Under the pieces are notes generated by a model. The model was not told where the DNA came from. It saw nothing but the letters and a program-made list of their open reading frames with translations, and ran no database searches. From assembly GCA_023428695.1 (NCBI GenBank), contig JAEYWY010000031.1, forward strand, positions 1 to 64,000: 64,000 nt of DNA, given 5' to 3'. Below are positions 8,544-15,700 of this stretch, piece after piece (the first letter of the stretch is position 1; each line of letters starts with the position of its first letter). Position numbers and translations under genes: made by a program. This stretch comes from Bacteroidota bacterium (GTDB lineage Bacteria; Bacteroidota; Bacteroidia; Cytophagales; Cyclobacteriaceae).

Positions 8544-9161
8544 ATGAAGGATAAAGTCATCCTCCAGGGTGGAGGCGAACATGCCCGTGTTGTACTCGAT
8601 GCCTTGCTCGACGAGGGCCGTGACGTCGTTGCATTGTTTGATCCAAAATACGATGGTGCATTATTTGGTATTCCGCAAGAAGGTGCATACTCACCTGATC
8701 TGCATGCCGAAGCCCGTGCAATTGTTGCCATAGGGGATAATGTCACACGCAAAAATGTTGCAGCGCTCACGCGACACACGTTTACAAATGCCATTCACCC
8801 CTCATCCATAATTTCTTCACGCGCTGTGGTGGGAACCGGCAACATGATTCTTCACGGAACGATTATACAGGCGCAGGCGCGCATAGGCGATCACGTAATC
8901 GTCAATACCGGATCTTCGGTTGATCACGATTGTGTTATCGGTGATTACGTTCACCTTGCGCCGGGCACCGTAATATGCGGAACAGTAACGATAGGTGAGG
9001 GCGCTTTCATCGGGGCCGGTGCCATTATCATACCCGGGCGAAAGGTGGGCGCCTGGGCAACGATCGGTGCGGGTGCTGTTGTCATTGATGATATTCCCGA
9101 CTTTGCTGTCGCTGTCGGTAATCCCGCGCGTGTTATCAGGTACACAAATCAGAAGGCCTGA
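8544..9161 (+). CDS. PglD-like sugar N-acetyltransferase (left-handed beta-helix)
   Basis: 205 residues. The N-terminal nucleotide-sugar-binding domain carries GGGEHARVVLDAL and ends around VAIGDN. A hexapeptide-repeat beta-helix follows (IIQAQARIGDHVIVNTGSSVDHDCVIGDY), with the catalytic His in VDHDCVIG, and the usual VGNPARVI ending. PglD-family enzymes acetylate the 4-amino group of a UDP-4-amino sugar. A TTG two codons upstream is inside the -7 box, so the ATG at 8544 is chosen. The gene ends TGA directly against the next ATG (TGAATG), so the two acetyltransferases are coupled. Confidence 0.88.
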   Translation: MKDKVILQGGGEHARVVLDALLDEGRDVVALFDPKYDGALFGIPQEGAYSPDLHAEARAIVAIGDNVTRKNVAALTRHTFTNAIHPSSIISSRAVVGTGNMILHGTIIQAQARIGDHVIVNTGSSVDHDCVIGDYVHLAPGTVICGTVTIGEGAFIGAGAIIIPGRKVGAWATIGAGAVVIDDIPDFAVAVGNPARVIRYTNQKA

Positions 9162-9776
9162 ATGAAAAACAGACTGTTTATCTACGGCGCAGGCGGACTG
9201 GGGAAGGAAATCCTTTCACTTGCACGTGCTCTCGACGCCTGGGAAATCGCAGGCTTCATTGACGACGGCACTTCCGCTGTTTCGGTGAAAGGTATAAGTG
9301 TCGTCGGTGGTGCAGGCGCAATCGAACATCTGCAGCCGGATGATGCACTGGTAATCGCCATCGGTGACCCTTCGGCGAAGAACAAGATTGTCAGGGCCGT
9401 CACCCGCGAAGTCACATGGCCGGTACTTGTCCATCCTGCTGCGATCATTCAGGAACGCGAAAGCGTTATGTTGGGTGCGGGTACCGTTGTCTGCGCCGGA
9501 GCTGTGCTGACGACGGACATCAACGTCGGTGCTCACGTATTGCTCAATCTCAATGTCACGGTTGGACATGATGCTGTTATCGGATCCTTCACATCGGTCA
9601 TGCCTGGTGTGAACATAGCCGGCGAAGTCAAAATAGGTGAACGTGTACTGCTGGGTTCGGGCTGTAATATTCGTAACCGTGTAACCGTGGGTAATGATGC
9701 GCGCGTGGGTATGGGTGCTGTGGCGCTAACAGACGTGCCCGGGGGAAAAACCGTCGTCGGCGTTCCGGCGCGGTGA
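9162..9776 (+). CDS. Second PglD-like acetyltransferase
   Basis: 204 residues with the same two-domain plan as its neighbour: a Rossmann-like N-terminus (IYGAGGLGKEILSLA), then a hexapeptide beta-helix with the catalytic His in NVTVGHDAVIG and a terminal GVPAR. It is clearly paralogous to 8544-9161 but diverged, so the pair is likely to act on different amino sugars or at different steps. It starts immediately after the previous stop. The exosortase pair converges on it from the other strand. Confidence 0.87.
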   Translation: MKNRLFIYGAGGLGKEILSLARALDAWEIAGFIDDGTSAVSVKGISVVGGAGAIEHLQPDDALVIAIGDPSAKNKIVRAVTREVTWPVLVHPAAIIQERESVMLGAGTVVCAGAVLTTDINVGAHVLLNLNVTVGHDAVIGSFTSVMPGVNIAGEVKIGERVLLGSGCNIRNRVTVGNDARVGMGAVALTDVPGGKTVVGVPAR

Positions 9777-9783
9777 TGGTAAT

Positions 9784-10194
9784 CTAGGCATTCCGTTGCA
9801 TCCCGTACTTCTGATAATAATACGCGGGAATAAGCAATAGCAACAACGTTGGATTGAGTACCAGCCGGTGCAGGAATGAAATCAGCGGCCCGTTGTATCC
9901 GGGGAAATATATCTTGAGGACAAAGTAGGGGAGCAAAAAGAAAACAATCCCGGCAAGTTGAACCCACAACGCGAAGACTACGTACTTGCGTTCGGGAAAC
10001 AATGCCCATATCAGACCGATCATACAGAGATCGTTAAGCAAGAATCGAATCGTACGATTTATCAGGAACGTTTGCAGGTAGGTAAGGTCCGGTGATAACA
10101 GCGCAGCCACGTTCGTTTTCTGAAACAGGTAGACAGCCACAAGCCCGGCTACACACACTGTTCCGATCAGCCAACGTTTATGAACCTTTTTCAT
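9784..10194 (-). CDS. Exosortase F system-associated membrane protein
   Basis: 136 residues with four predicted hydrophobic segments (about 9-25, 55-67, 73-95, 112-125) and a basic N-terminus. The segment INRTIRFLLNDLCMI is the feature I associate with the small membrane protein that accompanies XrtF in Bacteroidota. The start overlaps the end of the exosortase gene by 17 bases, so the two form one operon. The molecular role of the family is not established; an assembly or substrate-presentation partner is inferred only from its constant pairing. Confidence 0.75.
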   Translation of the reverse strand: MKKVHKRWLIGTVCVAGLVAVYLFQKTNVAALLSPDLTYLQTFLINRTIRFLLNDLCMIGLIWALFPERKYVVFALWVQLAGIVFFLLPYFVLKIYFPGYNGPLISFLHRLVLNPTLLLLLIPAYYYQKYGMQRNA

Positions 10195-10723
10195 GGGCCG
10201 GTTTGAGTCGCGCGAATTTTTTTAACCACCATATCCAGAGAATGAATATGACGACGTAGAGTACGGCGGTGAAAAGGTATTTGTGGGTGAAATACATCGC
10301 CGATGGTCTGTATTCGGCGACGAGAAACAGCAGCGTTATCCGCGCCAGGTTCGCAAGGTGGATGATGAGAAGACCAAGTGGAATGAACCAGAGCAACGGC
10401 CTGGATATTGGCCCGAAAGCGACGAGGAACGCAACAAAAATGATCATCGTATTCAGCCCATTGCATCCTTCGTAAACGGAAAGGCGAACTTTGCCCATGT
10501 AGGAAATGTCTGTCGTAGGCCTGTTCTCGCGGTCGCTGGCGTCAACAGGAAAGCCACACGCGCGTAACACACCGGCAGAATGACCTGTCACGATATGCGT
10601 CACCGGGTCCGGCCGCGGCTCGTATGAAGTTATGTATAATCCATAAAGAAGATTCCCCACGAGATATATCCCGACAAACTTGAGCAAGAAATAAATCGTA
10701 GGCTTGAATTCTTTTATGGACAT
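10178..10723 (-). CDS. xrtF: Exosortase family protein, XrtF type
   Basis: About 181 residues, a multi-pass inner-membrane transpeptidase-like protein. The exosortase triad can be read in order: Cys in YEGCNGLN, Arg in LANLARITLL, His in YFTHKYLF, each at the edge of a hydrophobic segment. Known exosortases cleave a C-terminal signal (short motif, hydrophobic helix, basic tail) and probably attach the protein to a glycan. The ATG at 10723 begins MSIKEFKPTIYF and is preceded by a -7-like TATCTTTG; a longer frame to 10789 is unlikely. The glycan genes around it fit the usual exosortase context. A candidate substrate lies at 20224-20433. Confidence 0.83.
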   Translation of the reverse strand: MSIKEFKPTIYFLLKFVGIYLVGNLLYGLYITSYEPRPDPVTHIVTGHSAGVLRACGFPVDASDRENRPTTDISYMGKVRLSVYEGCNGLNTMIIFVAFLVAFGPISRPLLWFIPLGLLIIHLANLARITLLFLVAEYRPSAMYFTHKYLFTAVLYVVIFILWIWWLKKFARLKPAHEKGS

Positions 10724-10865
10724 ATCTTGAATGTGCAAAGATAACTGAAAAAGTTGCAAAGAGGGCAGGGTAGCAGAGAAAACCGGCAACGCAGAGTCGC
10801 CGGGGCGCCGTGTTTTGCAGAGTTTATTTTTTTGTATCGTTGACTATCGTTATCTGCTATTTCTT

Positions 10866-11263
10866 ATGGATCAGAAAAATCGGGAACAACGTAATGTTCT
10901 TTCGGGAATCATCATCGATTGTGCTATCAGTGTCCATCGGGAAATGGGACCTGGTCTCCTCAAGAGTGTTCATCACCACTGCATGATAGAAGAGCTGAGA
11001 TCGCGGGGAATTAAGACGCAAACAACAGTCTTTATCCCTTGGTTTACAAATCGAAGCCACTGAGTAAAGACTACGTCGTCGATTTGCTTGTGGTAGGAGA
11101 AATTATCGTGGAGTTGAAATCAGTCGAGAAAATATCCCCGGTGCATTGCGCGCAATTACTCAGCTATCTGCGCCTCACCGACAAGAGACTGGGCTTGCTT
11201 ATTAACTTCAACGTGCCATTCCTGGTCCAGGGTCTGCGAAGAGCTGTAAATAAATTTTTAAAA
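10866..11263 (+). pseudogene. GxxExxY protein pseudogene (frameshifted)
   Basis: From the ATG at 10866 the reading MDQKNREQRNVLSGIIIDC... matches the N-terminal half of the GxxExxY family. The second half (LVVGEIIVELKSVEKISPVH ... LGLLINFNVP) continues in another frame from about 11039. Inserting one T in the run near 11038 restores P-L-V-Y-K-S-K-P, the usual family text. The signature itself is decayed: GLLESVY of the family reads GLLKSVH, losing both the Glu and the Tyr. Flanks on both sides carry related CGCAGAG...GCAGAGTTTTTT sequence in inverted orientation. The frame reads on past its normal end into the neighbouring aminotransferase gene. Confidence 0.82.
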
Positions 11264-11299
11264 AACTCTGCGCTGCCCCGCGTCTGCGGTTTCGTATTC

Positions 11300-12439
11300 C
11301 TATTTTTGAAAGACACCCCTGATAACTTCGCCCACCCGCTCGAGGTCGCTTTCGCTGAGGTTAGAGCCCGAAGGCAGGCACAGCCCGCGCTCGAAGAGTT
11401 CTTCGGACACGCCGCTGGTGTACGCCGGCGCGTCTGCGAAGACGGGCTGACAATGCATCGGCTTCCATAAAGGTCTGCTCTCGATGTTTTCCGCCTCCAA
11501 CGCCACCCTTACCGTCTCACGTGTCACGCCGTTCGATTTCGCGGGAGCAATCAGTATCGTCGTGAGCCAACGGTTCGCATAGCTGTCAGGAGGTTCTTTG
11601 GAAAAAGTCAATCCCGGCAGATCTCCAAGTGTCTTCTCATACCATGCGAAATTTTGTCTGCGCCGGCGAACCCATTCATCGAGGACGAGTAGTTGTCCGC
11701 GACCAATACCCGCTGCGACGTTGCTAAGTCTGTAATTGTAACCGATGTGTGAGTGCTGATAATGTGGCGCCGGGTCACGCGCCTGAGTGGCGAGAAAGCG
11801 CGCCTTCGCAAGCATTGAATTGTCGTGGCATACCAGCGCGCCGCCACCGGAAGTGGTGATGATTTTGTTTCCGTTGAAAGAAAAGATCCCAAAGAGTCCG
11901 GTCGTTCCTGTCTGGCGATCCTTATATCGGGCACCAAGGGCCTCGGCTGCATCTTCGATTAAAGGAATGTCAAACTCCCGGCATATGGAAAAAATTTCAT
12001 CCGTCTTGGCCGGGACGCCATAAAGATGTACCAGGATCACAGCTTTTGGTTTGTTGCCGGTGACGCGGATACGGTCTTCGATCGCCGTTCTCAGCAGTGC
12101 CGGATCCATGTTCCATGTTTCGTGTTCCGAGTCGACGAACACCGGTGTGCCGCCCTGATAAACGATCGGGTTACACGACGCTGAAAACGTGAATGAGGAG
12201 CAGATCACTTCATCACCTTGTTTAACATCAAGAAGGATGAGTGCGAGGTGGATGGCGGCGGTGCCGGAGGATAACACAGCACTGTCATCGACGCCGCAGT
12301 ATGCTGCGAGTTCTTTTTCAAATGCGCTGAGATGGGGTCCTACCGGAGAAATCCAGTTCGTATTGAACGCCTCCTGAACGAATCCAATTTCCTTTCCGCC
12401 CATGTGGGGCGATGAAAGCCAGATTTTACTTTTTTCCAT
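11300..12439 (-). CDS. DegT/DnrJ/EryC1 PLP-dependent sugar aminotransferase (PglE-like)
   Basis: About 379 residues beginning MEKSKIWLSSPHMGGKEIGF, the usual opening of this family. The PLP lysine lies in FSFNGNKIITTSGGG, and AVLSSGTAAIHLAL and LIEDAAEALGARY are the phosphate-loop and Asp-binding regions. The family transfers an amino group from glutamate to a 4-keto nucleotide sugar. With the dehydratase at 20467 and the PglD-like enzymes it supplies the middle step of a bacillosamine-type route. The ATG at 12439 is chosen at the domain edge; the frame extends 42 codons upstream without homology-like content. Confidence 0.9.
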   Translation of the reverse strand: MEKSKIWLSSPHMGGKEIGFVQEAFNTNWISPVGPHLSAFEKELAAYCGVDDSAVLSSGTAAIHLALILLDVKQGDEVICSSFTFSASCNPIVYQGGTPVFVDSEHETWNMDPALLRTAIEDRIRVTGNKPKAVILVHLYGVPAKTDEIFSICREFDIPLIEDAAEALGARYKDRQTGTTGLFGIFSFNGNKIITTSGGGALVCHDNSMLAKARFLATQARDPAPHYQHSHIGYNYRLSNVAAGIGRGQLLVLDEWVRRRRQNFAWYEKTLGDLPGLTFSKEPPDSYANRWLTTILIAPAKSNGVTRETVRVALEAENIESRPLWKPMHCQPVFADAPAYTSGVSEELFERGLCLPSGSNLSESDLERVGEVIRGVFQK

Positions 12440-12585
12440 GCTGTAGACGCGGTTTCCTGCTTCACATGTGCCACTCGCGGTCTGGCGCAAAGAAAAGGGT
12501 TGCGAAACTGTAAAACAAGCTGGTCTGAAATGCGAATTCTTCCATTCTGACGTGTTCACGCACAAGTTACACGCAGGGGTAGGGG

Positions 12586-12613
12586 AATCCCCGATTTTTA
12601 AGAATCAGGGAAT
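12586..12613. promoter_or_regulatory. Imperfect 28-bp palindrome upstream of an envelope operon
   Basis: AATCCCCGATTTTT and its partner AGAATCAGGGAAT are arranged around a central TTAA (12598-12601), giving a symmetric site with about three mismatches per arm. It sits about 55 bases before the ATG at 12669, where an operator is expected. A sequence with a similar core lies at 4356-4379. Confidence 0.4.
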
Positions 12614-12668
12614 GCCCGACGGACGGCAGATTTCCGGCGAGCAATTTTGAAGTCGATAACACACCGCT

Positions 12669-13331
12669 ATGAAAACAACAATCATGACATTACTGACAAT
12701 CGCGCTCGCATGCGCGTCCGTACCCGCCTTCGCCCAGGGACGTGATGGAAAATTTTCGCTGGGTTTTGGTGCTTATGTCGGCGTAGCATCAGCAGGTTTG
12801 AAGAGTGATCATTCAGCAATTGCGTCGATGGCAGTTGCGCAGGAGGGCGGTTCTTTCCTGATCACCGCAGGTACACCAGCCATTAGAATCAAAGCTATCG
12901 GCGGATTGTTTTACTCCGCTTCAAAAGTACCCCAAACCGTTGATCTCGTGCGTGTAGGGTCACAGGTAGAGTTTCACCCGCTGTCGTGCTTTGCCAAAGA
13001 TTACGTTCGGTTCAGTCCGTACATTATCGGAGGCGTCACTCGCAATACGCACAAGTTTTACGGCCTCTATGGTTCAAATGACCAGGGTCAGCCCCGAAAT
13101 AACAGTGTGAGCGAAGAGCCTTACCTCGGGTCCGTTACATCATATGAAACGATGGCCGGCGTTGGGCTGGCCCTGCAGCTCAAGAGCGTTCTCGGACAGT
13201 TTCTCCATGTGTTTGTGGAATACAAGGGTGCGTTCTCTTTCTCACGCGAAGCTTCCACCATGTATCAGAACACATTCTTTGAGAAGAGCAGGACGATCGA
13301 TGCAGGAGTGGTATTCGGAAAACTGCTCTGA
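12669..13331 (+). CDS. Secreted outer-membrane beta-barrel-like protein, unknown function
   Basis: 220 residues with a signal peptide (MKTTIMTLLTIALACASVPAFA, cleavage after AFA), followed by alternating beta-strand text rich in Gly and aromatic residues (FSLGFGAYVGVASAG, VDLVRVGSQVEFHPL, MAGVGLALQL, VFVEYKGAFSF). This suits a small outer-membrane barrel. I do not recognise the family. It opens a tight three-gene operon: the next gene begins 4 bases after its stop and the third overlaps the second. Confidence 0.65.
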   Translation: MKTTIMTLLTIALACASVPAFAQGRDGKFSLGFGAYVGVASAGLKSDHSAIASMAVAQEGGSFLITAGTPAIRIKAIGGLFYSASKVPQTVDLVRVGSQVEFHPLSCFAKDYVRFSPYIIGGVTRNTHKFYGLYGSNDQGQPRNNSVSEEPYLGSVTSYETMAGVGLALQLKSVLGQFLHVFVEYKGAFSFSREASTMYQNTFFEKSRTIDAGVVFGKLL

Positions 13332-13334
13332 TAT

Positions 13335-13772
13335 ATGAAAGCGATTCTGTTTGTACTATTTATGCTTCCGGTCGTGTCCTTCGCTCAGCGGATCAACGTT
13401 CAGGGAAAAATTGAACAGACTGCGCGCGGAGCAGGATACGAAGCGGGACTCGGATTCGAGTTTCGAAGCAAAGTTGCCGCAGGAGTCTTTTATCAAACCA
13501 AGAGCTTCCGCGAAGCTGACAACTTCGCCATACAAAGCGACACCTATTATGGAGGTTATGCGCATCTTCCCATAGTCAAAGAGCGACGTTTGATGCTCGG
13601 AGCCGTGTTGCGTGGTGGTTTGATTAATAAGAGTTTTTTTGTCATCACCCCTGCACTGGAGACGCGTTTTAATGTGACATCAAACTTCGGAGTCATAACC
13701 GGACTCGCATATCGTCAGGGATATCCGGCCGGCACTCTTGCCTTGTTATACAGCCTGCCCTTAAAGAAATGA
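13335..13772 (+). CDS. Small secreted barrel-like protein, unknown function
   Basis: 145 residues with a signal peptide (MKAILFVLFMLPVVSFAQ) and eight or so short amphipathic strands (AGLGFEFRSKVAAGVFYQT, GYAHLPIVKERRLMLGAV, FNVTSNFGVITGLAYRQG). The size and pattern suggest an eight-stranded barrel. It is probably cotranslated with the lipoprotein gene that follows, since its stop codon overlaps that ATG (ATGA). No family recognised; the operon suggests a joint envelope role. Confidence 0.6.
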   Translation: MKAILFVLFMLPVVSFAQRINVQGKIEQTARGAGYEAGLGFEFRSKVAAGVFYQTKSFREADNFAIQSDTYYGGYAHLPIVKERRLMLGAVLRGGLINKSFFVITPALETRFNVTSNFGVITGLAYRQGYPAGTLALLYSLPLKK

Positions 13773-14341
13773 CCATGCAATACCTGCGAATTGTTTTTAG
13801 TCTGATATCCATTGCGTTGATGTGCAACGCGTGCGAAGAGAAGGTTGATCTGGTGCGCGTATTCGTCATCAGGAAGGGCGAACATTATGCAACGCCAAGG
13901 GTACTGGAAAGTCTCCAGACTTCAACCATTCGGTTTCAGGCCAGGTTTGACGCTTCGGCGGTTTACGATTTCAGACAGGAAGGTTTTCAGGATTCAAAGA
14001 ACAAATTGTTTGGTTTTTCCGATTGCAACGACCTGCATCACGACAACAGCGCACGTTTTGCCTGGCAATGGTTTAACGACCGCGTAGAAATATTCGCCTA
14101 TTGCTACGTTGATGGTGAACGTGTGGAGGCTTTCGTGGGGACAGTTGGATTAAATGAGTTCAGTGATTACAGAATAAGCATTACCGACGGGTATTATGAA
14201 TTTCAGCTCAATGGTGGTGAGCCGGTAAGGATAAAGCGGGGCTCAGTTTGTGAACGCGGTGTATACTACAAACTGTGGCCCTATTTCGGAGGGACACTTC
14301 CGGCACCTCATGATGTGACGATCGCGATTCGCGAAAGCTAG
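13769..14341 (+). CDS. Lipoprotein of unknown function
   Basis: 190 residues. The N-terminus has a hydrophobic stretch ending CNACEEK, which reads as a lipobox, so the mature protein would be lipidated at one of these cysteines. The body is mixed beta with several aromatic residues and three further cysteines (near 85, 112 and 168). The ATG overlaps the preceding stop; a second ATG two codons later is also possible. It completes the operon with two barrel-like proteins, a common arrangement for outer-membrane complexes. Function unknown. Confidence 0.6.
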   Translation: MTMQYLRIVFSLISIALMCNACEEKVDLVRVFVIRKGEHYATPRVLESLQTSTIRFQARFDASAVYDFRQEGFQDSKNKLFGFSDCNDLHHDNSARFAWQWFNDRVEIFAYCYVDGERVEAFVGTVGLNEFSDYRISITDGYYEFQLNGGEPVRIKRGSVCERGVYYKLWPYFGGTLPAPHDVTIAIRES

Positions 14342-14557
14342 TCGCGGTCTCACTACCATTTGATGTTGCCGGGTAATTTTCCCCACAGCCTGCTATCAGG
14401 CGAATATTTCAACAATTCCCGCCGCCGTGAGCACTCCGTTGATCATGTTTATGTAAAAAAAAACCGGTTCTCCCAACATCCGCGTCAACTTTGTTGTCAG
14501 CAAGGCGACCGAAATAGAATTATTAGCTAAATTCGGTTTTCAAGGAAATGCTGACCA

Positions 14558-15223
14558 ATGGAAGGACAAATCAGAGTGTTGCTCGTTGACGATCATGCAC
14601 TGGTCCGGGAAGGAATCAAAACAATGCTTGCGGGGGAAGGTATCGACGTAGTTGGTGGCGTCAGTTCCGGCGAGGAAGCAATTCAGGCGGCTCAGGAACA
14701 TAGGCCGGATGTCATTCTTATGGACATCATGCTTAAAGGCGAAATGAACGGCATTGAAGCCACGAGATGGATTCTCGAGCGCCACTCCCAGATAAAAATC
14801 ATGCTCCTGTCGATGGAAGTAAAGAAGGAGTTTCTTGCGGCCGGAATACAATGCGGAATCTCCGGGTACCTTCACAAGGACGTGTCCCGCGAAACGCTCC
14901 TCGAAGCGGTGCGTGAAATCCGTAAGGGAAACAAATATTTCAATGAAGCGATAACAAACCTCGTCTTCGAGGATTACTATAACAAAACGAAGGCTGCACC
15001 CGCGCTCCCAAAAGCGCCCGCCCTGACGCCACTCTCACGCCGCGAGGAAGACGTGTTGGCACACGTCGCTCAGGGATTGAGCAACCGCGAAGTCGCAGAA
15101 AGGTTATTCATCAGTGTAAAAACAGTCGAAACTCACAAGGCTCACATCCTCGACAAACTTGGATTACGCAATACGGCGGAGTTGGTCAGATACGCCGTGA
15201 AACACAAGATAGTGCAGTTGTAG
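14558..15223 (+). CDS. NarL/FixJ-type response regulator with LuxR DNA-binding domain
   Basis: 221 residues. The receiver domain has the acidic pair in LLVDDHALVREG, phospho-acceptor near D56 in VILMDIMLKGEMNG and K near 108 in YLHKDVS. A proline/alanine linker follows, then a GerE/LuxR helix-turn-helix (LTPLSRREEDVLAHVAQG ... VKTVETHKAHILDKLGL). The gene is monocistronic, with a 216-base region upstream and no adjacent kinase, so its sensor may be one of the orphan kinases at the left of the window. The target is unknown. Confidence 0.92.
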   Translation: MEGQIRVLLVDDHALVREGIKTMLAGEGIDVVGGVSSGEEAIQAAQEHRPDVILMDIMLKGEMNGIEATRWILERHSQIKIMLLSMEVKKEFLAAGIQCGISGYLHKDVSRETLLEAVREIRKGNKYFNEAITNLVFEDYYNKTKAAPALPKAPALTPLSRREEDVLAHVAQGLSNREVAERLFISVKTVETHKAHILDKLGLRNTAELVRYAVKHKIVQL

Positions 15224-15700
15224 TAGCGCGTGCGGGCGATGGATGCTAATTTTCACCTCCCGCGCATCGCGAACTGGCTGCAGGCGTTACATCTTTCAAC
15301 GATCGTCCAATATCAGAATCGGCATCCGGCCGGTGCCACCGCTAATGGCGGACAAACCTGACAAACTCGCCGGCATCAACCCGGTGTGCCCTGACAGGTT
15401 GCTAATGATATTGTAAATACACCGGCTACCACGGGGTGGGTATGGGCCGGAGTAGCTGACGAAAAGAACACAGGGCAATATTCCCGGGATAATGAAGAGT
15501 TAATGAAGAATTGAATTAATCCTGAGTAGTGGAAAAAATCATTGCCGCGTTGCTTGCGAAAGCATTATTTTCGGTTGCAAATGGTATTGTTTCACCTGTT
15601 GTCTGAATGCACGTTTCAAACCGGTCACATTTCTTGTGTTCCATGTATAAACAAGGAAATAATACCTTAAATTTGAGACTCCTAACTGAAAGAACCAGCT
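15224..15700. promoter_or_regulatory. Intergenic region with a -7 box before the giant secreted protein
   Basis: No gene is visible in this stretch. TAAATTTG at 15668-15675 fits TAnnTTTG and is 25 bases before the ATG at 15701. No well-spaced -33 element is seen. Around 15345-15405 there are short partly inverted repeats (CCTGACAAACTCGCC / CCTGACAGG), too weak to call a terminator. Confidence 0.35.
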
